This document shows positions 57,575-64,000 of a DNA stretch of 64,000 nt, piece by piece (positions within the stretch are counted from its first letter, which is position 1; every line of letters begins with the position of its first letter). The stretch covers positions 3,348,001 through 3,412,000 of the forward strand of contig OW051472.1 in assembly GCA_932521025.1 (NCBI GenBank), given 5' to 3'. This DNA comes from Oscheius onirici (taxonomy: Eukaryota > Nematoda > Chromadorea > Rhabditida > Rhabditidae). A program made the translations under genes and the position numbers. Below the pieces are notes generated by a model. It was not told where the DNA came from and did no database searches. It worked only from the letters and a program-made list of their open reading frames with translations.

Positions 57575-58940
57575 TCTTGCCCGAAAAAAAGGCACTGAAT
57601 AAACCGCAACACAATTAAACTTACAGCGAGTGTCCGGGTCTAAAAGTACCCCATCTTTTCTTATATTAGTTGGATAAAGTTGGTGGTTATGCATGTTTTC
57701 GGAGTTATTTTGATGACTTGACGGCTGACGACTTTGGCAGTTGCTTTGGAGGGCTAGGACAGAGGGTGACTGGAACGGAGTGACAGGGGAACATGAACTG
57801 GAGTCTAGAACAGTGGATCGGCGACAGAACGAAGTAACATTGGAAGATTAGAAATCTTTAACTTATGCGCTGGAAGGGCTTGCCATTTTTCATTTTGACT
57901 GCCTTGTCCTATACAGGATTTTGTAGTCCAGATTGAGCTCTTTCAAATGCACATGGGCGATTTCTTCAAAACCATTAGGTTAGGGTTGTGCAAGTGCCTG
58001 GAGTTGGCCACTTCGGCAAGCTAACTTAGCCCGTTCTTTTTCAATTAAAAAAACCTGATTTGGTTAGAAGACAAAAAAATATGAAAATGTTCGATAAATT
58101 ATGACACTACCTGATAGCACCGGGCTCTCGCTTTACCTACTGCTTTCTGCTTTAGACTATCTTTTGCATCTAGACATACCTTCTCTGAGTTGTTCTAAAC
58201 GTTGAAACGTTGCTAGAAAGCAAAAAATGAGTGAAATTAGGGCAAAACAAAAATTTCCGTTTTTTTCCGCGGAAACTGAGATTTGGGAAATTTCCGTTTC
58301 CGCGGAAAGCGGAAAAAATTTTTAGACCCGCGGAAATATTGGGCTATATTTTCTTGTCATAGCAGCTAAAAATAGACTTACAATTAGGAGCACTTTTTCA
58401 CCAGAATCAACGTCCCTTCTAGCCCGAAAAAAAATACTTGAATAAACCACAGCCCGACTTCTCGGACCTAAACGTACCCCATTTTTTTCTTATACAGGGG
58501 TGGCCACTAATTAGTTAGTCAGTCATCCTAGCGCCGCGTGGATAGATCGTTTGGGTCTGATTTACTGGCTCAAAGTAGGCATATGAAAGGCCAATATTAC
58601 CCCAAAGCATCAACCAATTTGATTGAACTATCTGGTTTTACGGGTCGATTTACTGCAAACTCCCGACTTTTCAATACCTTGCTCCCATCGAGTTTTATAT
58701 GCCTCTGGGACAAGAAATTTCTTTTTCGGGCTAATGATGTTCTACAATCTGATAGCTCTTGAATGAGTGAAAAGTGAAAACAAAAAATGAGTGAAAATAG
58801 GGGAAAACAAAAATTTCCGTTTTTCCGCGGGAACGCGGAAATTCAAAAATGGGAAATTTCCGTTTCCACAGTACCCGGAAAAAAAAATTTTGGCCCGCGG
58901 AATTCCGCGGAAACTTTTTTTGCTGTTTCCGCACATCTCT
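57575..58940. repeat. repeat block with duplicated segments and CCGCGGAAA-rich tracts
   Basis: Two pairs of direct repeats alternate. Pair 1: CCCGAAAAAAAGGCACTGAATAAAC (in part) at about 57580 and CCCGAAAAAAAATACTTGAA at 58421, each followed by AAAAGTACCCC/AAACGTACCCC and a TTTTTCTTATA string. Pair 2: GCAAAAAATGAGTGAAA at about 58220 and ACAAAAAATGAGTGAAAA at 58780, each followed by ACAAAAATTTCCGTTTTT and tracts of TTTCCGCGGAAA, GGGAAATTTCCG and CCCGCGGAA. The last are near-palindromes that could form stems. No gene is supported inside. Confidence 0.65.
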
Positions 58941-59213
58941 GGTTTGTACAGTTTAAGTAAGTGTAAGGTGTTCTCTGACGTTGTTTTGCGAACTATGTAC
59001 TAATTGAAACGTCACTGGAACTAAAATGCTCCAATCACTTGAATAACCAAAAAATCGGAAGACATCGAAGATCAAAAACAAAGACGTCGTATGTTCAACA
59101 AATGTTTGCTCTTGTTTTTACCTCGTTTGGTTCTGATGTTTTGCCATAGTTCGATATTGTGATATATACGGGATTTTGAGTCAAAAAGTGATGTTTGAGC
59201 TATTCTGAGGTTA

Positions 59214-59596
59214 TTCTTCACCCCGGGATTTGCTCCTCTTGCTGCCAAGGGTGCTCAGGCCCGCGCCACGGACGCTACCTGACCATCGCTGCCATGTTCA
59301 GGTAAACCTTTTTTTTACGTTTGTTTACCAAAATCAGCCGTCTGTGACATCCCTCCTCGTGGACTGAAGATGGCCGCCACATTCGTCGGAAACAGCACAG
59401 CCATCCAAAAAATCTTCAAGCGCATCTCGGAGCAGTTCACGGCCATGTTCAAAGTATGAACCGTTTTTGGAATGCCGAAGCCGAATCGAACATGAACGAC
59501 CTCATCTCGGAGTATCAACAGTACCAGGAGACCACTGCCGAAGATGACGGAGAATTCGACCCCGAGGAAAACGAAGCCTACGGCGAGGACGTCTAA
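59214..59596 (+). pseudogene. beta-tubulin pseudogene, C-terminal fragment with internal deletions
   Basis: Near-perfect beta-tubulin pieces occur in order: [65 protein letters not shown], and [20 protein letters not shown] followed by an acidic tail [10 protein letters not shown] and stop at 59594-59596. The segments between them are missing: about 24 residues before HGRYL, about 30 before VCDIPP (intron-like sequence instead), and about 22 before ESNMND, with frame changes at the first joint. Nothing N-terminal is found upstream. The surviving codons show little decay, so the deletions are probably recent, or selection acts on something else. Confidence 0.8.
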
Positions 59597-60267
59597 ACAA
59601 TCTCGTTTGTTATAATGTATTTCATTCCACAGTAAATTTCTTGTGCCAGCTTGTCTTTTTGTTTTGGTGAGCGAACTTGCGGTCGTTTGCTACGTCAACT
59701 TCTTCTGATCCGAGTCCGATGACCATCTCTTTGATTTCTCATATAATATGTGGTTCTCCATACGCTAAATTTTCTACTCTCAATTTTTTTCGAGCTCGTG
59801 GTTTTTTCGCATTCATGAAACTATTTCCAACGGCTTACTTTCGACTACTTTCAAACAATAAGACAAGTTTTTTGGATAGATTCATTATAACTGATTCAAG
59901 TAGCCCATTCCCGTAGATGGGAACTGGTTAAAAATGAGCTATTAAAGCCTGTACATAAAATAGAGATGGGTCTTCTTCCCAAATGTACAATTCTGTCACA
60001 CTTTTCAAACAACACAGGTATTTGTCACCGTACTCACGAAACAAGGGAAGAACAAAAAAGGGGAAGAGAGATAGCCCGTCGAGGTTTCATGGCGGGACGC
60101 TATTCGGCTATTTTCGGGATGGGAGAGATGTACAAGAAATAGCGCCCGATTATAGAGGGAAAAATCAGCCTATATCGAAAAATAACCGTCACTTTGAACT
60201 TTCTACAGAGAGATGGGAATATGAACAACAGGAGAGAAAATAACTGTATCCTCTAGAGAAAGGATTT

Positions 60268-61581
60268 CTACTGCGGATTGGGATTCCTGATCGACTGTCG
60301 GACATCTGCCACGACATTGTTCAGCGTATTGGCCAGTTCTGTTGAACAGAAAGAGCTCGGCTGTACCTAAAGAAATGAATTTTAGTAAAATCGACAAAAG
60401 AGACAAACCTTGGCAGCAATGGCGGAAGCTGTGGTGATTGCGGATGGGATGGTGGAGGGCCCATTCTGAGCTTTCTGCTGGGCGACGAGAGAGGCGAGGT
60501 TGTTGACAACTTCGGCGGGAGCGTACTGGCGAAGTAGTTGGTTCTCGTTTTCCACCACTTGAATCTGTAAGAAGGTTCGTTATTCCTGGTTGTGAAAGGG
60601 CTTCACAAATATATTAGTACAAGGTATTTAGAACTGTTTGACGTGATAATAGCTCGTTCGAAAAGTTTTTTGCGAGGGCCAGTTGATGCAATTCAACACG
60701 GAGTAGTTAGATGCTTATGCAAGTTTTCTCTGCGTGTTCCACTCAAATTATTCCTTTCTTGTTACCTATTCTTTGGAACCTTAAAGCCATCTGTTGCTTA
60801 AAAAGATCACTACGTGAAAAGTATCGAAAATCAATTCTAAAAAGGAGCCAAACAAAAAGTTCTGACCCAAATAGTCCTATTTCCATTAATTTTAGCTCAT
60901 TTCTGAACAGACCTTTGCCTCCAGTTCCACAATCGTCTGACGCAGGAAGTCGATCTCTTCTCTGACTGCGAATGTGAGATGCGTCTTCACTAAGTCCATG
61001 GCCTGTTCAATTTTGTTGTCAATATTTGGCGGAGGAGCACCATTTGCAGCTGCGGCGATGCTGAAGATCGAAAAGTTTTCTTCGTAAAATATCGGAAGAT
61101 CAGCATACGGTGTACTGATCAAACACCCTGCTTGTTTAGCTTCTCGAGCGCAAGCATTGTCTTAGAGGTCCCTCAACACCGTCTAACAAACATTTGGGTG
61201 ATTCCACACACACTGACGCAAGTTTTCCCCCGATAAGACAATTCTTCCCCATGTTTAGAGGCTGCTGTCCGTCGAAAATCGCTCCCGTCTTATCTTTTCA
61301 GCGAAATATGCTTACCAGGACTCTGTCGAGACACGAAGGGGTCCGAGACCTGGTGTCACGGGAGTGTTTGGAGGAATTCTTGTGGAAGGACTCTGTGGAT
61401 TGTACTCAAAATGCTGCTCTGGACTCTGTGCCACCGGAGTTCCTGGCGGCGTTATGGGCATTGTCCTTGAGAGGACATTGTGCCGACTTAGAAGAGTCAA
61501 GGAAGAGTCGAGCTCTTCCACCGAGTGCATTCGTCCAAATGCTGCGTAGATCGGAGCCGAATGCATCACAGAAGCAGACAT
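60268..61581 (-). CDS. TSC22-domain (TSC22/GILZ family) leucine-zipper protein
   Basis: Four exons (61316-61581, 60913-61060, 60409-60564, 60268-60366) join in frame to 222 aa. Exon 1 ([20 protein letters not shown]) is Ser/Thr/Pro-rich with repeated TP motifs ([18 protein letters not shown]), possible sites for proline-directed kinases. The TSC box is clear in exon 2: [20 protein letters not shown] then [17 protein letters not shown], with the leucine zipper continuing into exon 3 ([13 protein letters not shown]). The C-terminus is Ala/Ser-rich and ends SIRNPNPQ. Family members dimerise and regulate transcription. C. elegans has a single homologue, which I recall as tsct-1; the symbol is left blank because orthology was not tested. 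Confidence 0.88.
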
Positions 61582-64000
61582 TTTGTGAATTCAGAGTAGG
61601 AAAAATTCAAAAATAGTCGAGGGCACGGAAGTAGCGAGAGGAAACTGGAAACGTTGATTCAGTTGAGAGATAAGAACTGGCGGAGAGACCAGTAGAGATC
61701 GAGTCAGTGTGCCATTTTTCAAAAATGACGGTCGGCTGGACAAATAGCACAAAATGGGGAAGGAAGAGTTGATGAAATGAGAGACTTTTAGACATTTGGA
61801 CAAAGAACAATCGTGCTCAAAATGAGAAAATGCGCATAATCGGCTCTCTGGGAGGTGAGGGAGGAGGAGCGTATATCGAAAAACAAACACAGTCATCGAC
61901 AGACAGAACGAAGAGGGTCAAACAGCCTCCAGAAATCGTCGTGTGCCACTGAGAGAATACAAACAGAGATGCGATCTGAGCTTTCCCAGGAACAACAATA
62001 ACGAGAGCACAGCTGACTCGCTTCTTTCTGTTCGGGTGGTGGCAGAAAGAGGGTGATACTGCTTGAGACTAAAACAATGGCAGCTTTTAAGGGTTGAAAA
62101 TGAGGAGGAAAGAGCATACTTTGGACCGACTAATCGACCGTGGCATTTGGAGCTGCGAGAGACAGGGGAATGAGGAAGTTTATGGATCAGACATCAAAGA
62201 GTCGGAAAACTGTTTCACCAGTAAAAGCGAAGATCTACCGTAATCGTAAGTTTATTTTTGTGTGAGTTTCAAAAGAGCCAGCAGATTCACCGTAAGCCCC
62301 ATGTTACACACAGTATTCCCGTTTGATTATACAAATCATGACATAGGAAATGACTGGGTTTTAGCCTGGTGACGTAGCAGAAACCACCAGGAGGTCATAA
62401 TTGTGCATAACCGGGAGTTTACGCAGCCCCCGATCTGTACACAAATTTGAATATGAGGGTGGTTTGTGGAATCAACTAAAAATAGATTTTGGCTGCTGCT
62501 GAAATGTTTGTGCTCCAGTTGAACATTATCGCAGGAGGAGGAAGTGTACCGGAGCACAGTAGCTGGCTGGCAATAACACCACGTCCCGTTGGGTCAACGT
62601 AGACAGCACAGAGGCCATTTTACAGGAAACAAAGTAATGCTGACCTAACTTGGCCCGCGTACAAGCTGTTTAACAAATATTTGTCAGCGCATGAAACTTA
62701 GAAGAAGAGCTCGAAGAGCACAGCGCCACGTAGCACGGCTCGGCCAATGGACTTATCAAGGAGCTTTTCCCCATAAATAGATAGGGAGCAAGAGTACTTC
62801 CCCACAGGCTGTTTGCGTCCCTTTTCTGTTTCGACGACATCATATCAATGGCCAGTTGGGCTAAAGAAAGAGCTTTTTTCGAATATAATCTTCCCGCTAA
62901 AAGTTCCAAAGATGTAATAAAGTTTTTTATCACGCTATTCTTCAAAAGTTTCAATAAATATAACAAAGAGAGACCGAATGTCGGTGTGAATATGGAAGAA
63001 TTGGAATTGGCAAACAGTTGGCTCGACACATCAAACATATGTCCCGGACTCTCGTGTGTGGGGCCCATGGTTCGAATCCTGGCTCTTGATCTAATGACGT
63101 CTCAAGACTGAACCAGCGCCAAACAGACTGTCAGTACGGGGCTCTCTCTACACACAAAGACGCTTATTAGGAATCTGTTATCAATATAGTGAGACGGAAA
63201 TAGTACCAGAGAGGCCAAAGTTTAGAAAGTAGATTCATCATGGGCTGAAGAGAAGAGCCGAGAGCACGAAAGTATTAGTCCGAGAAGGAAAAAGTGACAT
63301 TCTTTGACCAGTTTACGCTGACACCCGACTATGAGAAAGAGAGGAAAGAAAATACACAAAAAAGCTGCGAGGTACTCGACCTCACGACGTAAAGTCTCAC
63401 AATTGGCACAAGACTTCAAGCTTGTAAACATTGAGCGGAGACGAGGAGGCCACAGTCAGCAATCACTGCTCTCCTGCCAGCAGTCTCCTCATTGTGCCAA
63501 GAGGTGAAAGGAGCAGAGCAAAACAATCGCATCTCATGACTCGCTTTTTCTTACACCTGGAGTTTATAGTTCAAACCTTTTATCTCGTTTTTAAAGAGGA
63601 TCCAGTCAAAATAAAGAAAAAAGAAAGAACTGATATAGCTTTTGTCTGTTGCTTCGAGCAGTGAATTGCTACCATAAATCTATTCGAGGGAGAAAAACAA
63701 AAAGAGTTCCACAAACACAGAAGCAAGTGTCAATGAATTCGGTAACAGTAGTCATGAAAAACACAATTGGGAGGACCAGCTTGGTTTTTGGACAGGAAAC
63801 GTCGTGACGTAGAATATCTCGACCTTGAGTGCATCGTTTAATAAACGCTGCAGAACCTGTCTTTTTTCAATCTTGCCACAATTCGTAAACAACAAGAATC
63901 AGTGAGTCAGACCATGATATGTTAGCCTAGGCGAATGTTTTTCATGTGAGCGAAGAGAAAATAAAGTCAACCTAACAATGGCTTTTGGAACAAGACAAGC
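61582..64000. other. right-end region without an assignable gene
   Basis: Open frames here (such as 62848-63111 plus and 62670-63068 minus, which overlap) show no family features, signal peptide or splice pattern. The region up to about 62.1 kb probably holds the 5' flank of the TSC22 gene. A B-box-like GGTTCGAATCC at 63070-63080 lacks a matching tRNA fold. Long AT- and GA-rich stretches fill the rest. Confidence 0.35.

Noticed and set aside
62670-63068. 132-codon minus-strand open frame near the right end
   Set aside because: Overlaps an open frame on the other strand, no recognisable feature, low-complexity Ser/Leu content.
63040-63090. B-box-like GGTTCGAATCC suggesting a tRNA or SINE
   Set aside because: No A box at the proper distance with a foldable acceptor or anticodon arm; not enough to call a tRNA gene.

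Overview
The window looks like nuclear DNA of a rhabditid-type nematode. Exons are short, many introns are 35-60 bp and end in TTTCAG-like acceptors, and the recognisable genes are worm genes: a cuticle collagen, a CASK/LIN-2 MAGUK, muscleblind (mbl-1), a TSC22-domain gene, nematode CUB-like secreted proteins, and a C-type lectin/sushi protein. Species cannot be fixed from sequence alone. No rRNA, functional tRNA, CRISPR array or operon of bacterial type was seen.

Layout. 1-2.8 kb: tandem copies of a multi-pass membrane (transporter-like) gene on the minus strand, one open and running off the left edge, the others broken. 3.1-4.4 kb: an open sushi / discoidin-like / C-type lectin / sushi gene. 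4.85-6.5 kb: a protein tyrosine phosphatase-like gene on the plus strand whose catalytic motifs are degraded. 6.5-9.3 kb: poorly resolved, one small hypothetical gene. 9.5-12.95 kb: two decayed paralogues of the lectin/sushi gene; one carries a TTAA-flanked 0.6-kb element with a tRNA-like insert in an intron. 13.0-14.4 kb: cuticle collagen. 15.2-16.1 kb: a secreted protein with dibasic sites. 16.4-16.7 kb: an inverted copy of the dispersed repeat found at 0.4-1.1 kb. 16.7-24.9 kb: about 8 kb without genes, upstream of mbl-1. 24.98-30.28 kb: mbl-1 in six coding exons.

31.2-42.5 kb: a cluster of CUB-like and related secreted-protein genes in both orientations, plus two small genes, bracketed by a pair of roughly 0.9-kb inverted repeats. 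42.77-51.97 kb: lin-2/CASK on the minus strand, with CaM-kinase-like, L27, PDZ, SH3 and guanylate-kinase regions. A 3.8-kb intron between its L27 exons holds a candidate internal first exon for a kinase-less isoform and a possible nested gene; both start codons lie just downstream of the same 15-bp motif. 52-56.9 kb: non-coding with a tandem repeat. 56.9-57.5 kb: a small unknown gene. 57.6-58.9 kb: a repeat block rich in CCGCGGAAA. 59.2-59.6 kb: a beta-tubulin pseudogene with internal deletions. 60.3-61.6 kb: a TSC22-family gene. 61.6-64 kb: nothing assignable.

The large conserved regulators (mbl-1, lin-2, the TSC22 gene) are single copy and intact. Secreted or surface gene families between them are duplicating and decaying, with one open copy beside broken ones in two separate families. 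Exon joins were worked out by eye from splice signals and frame; no alignments were run.
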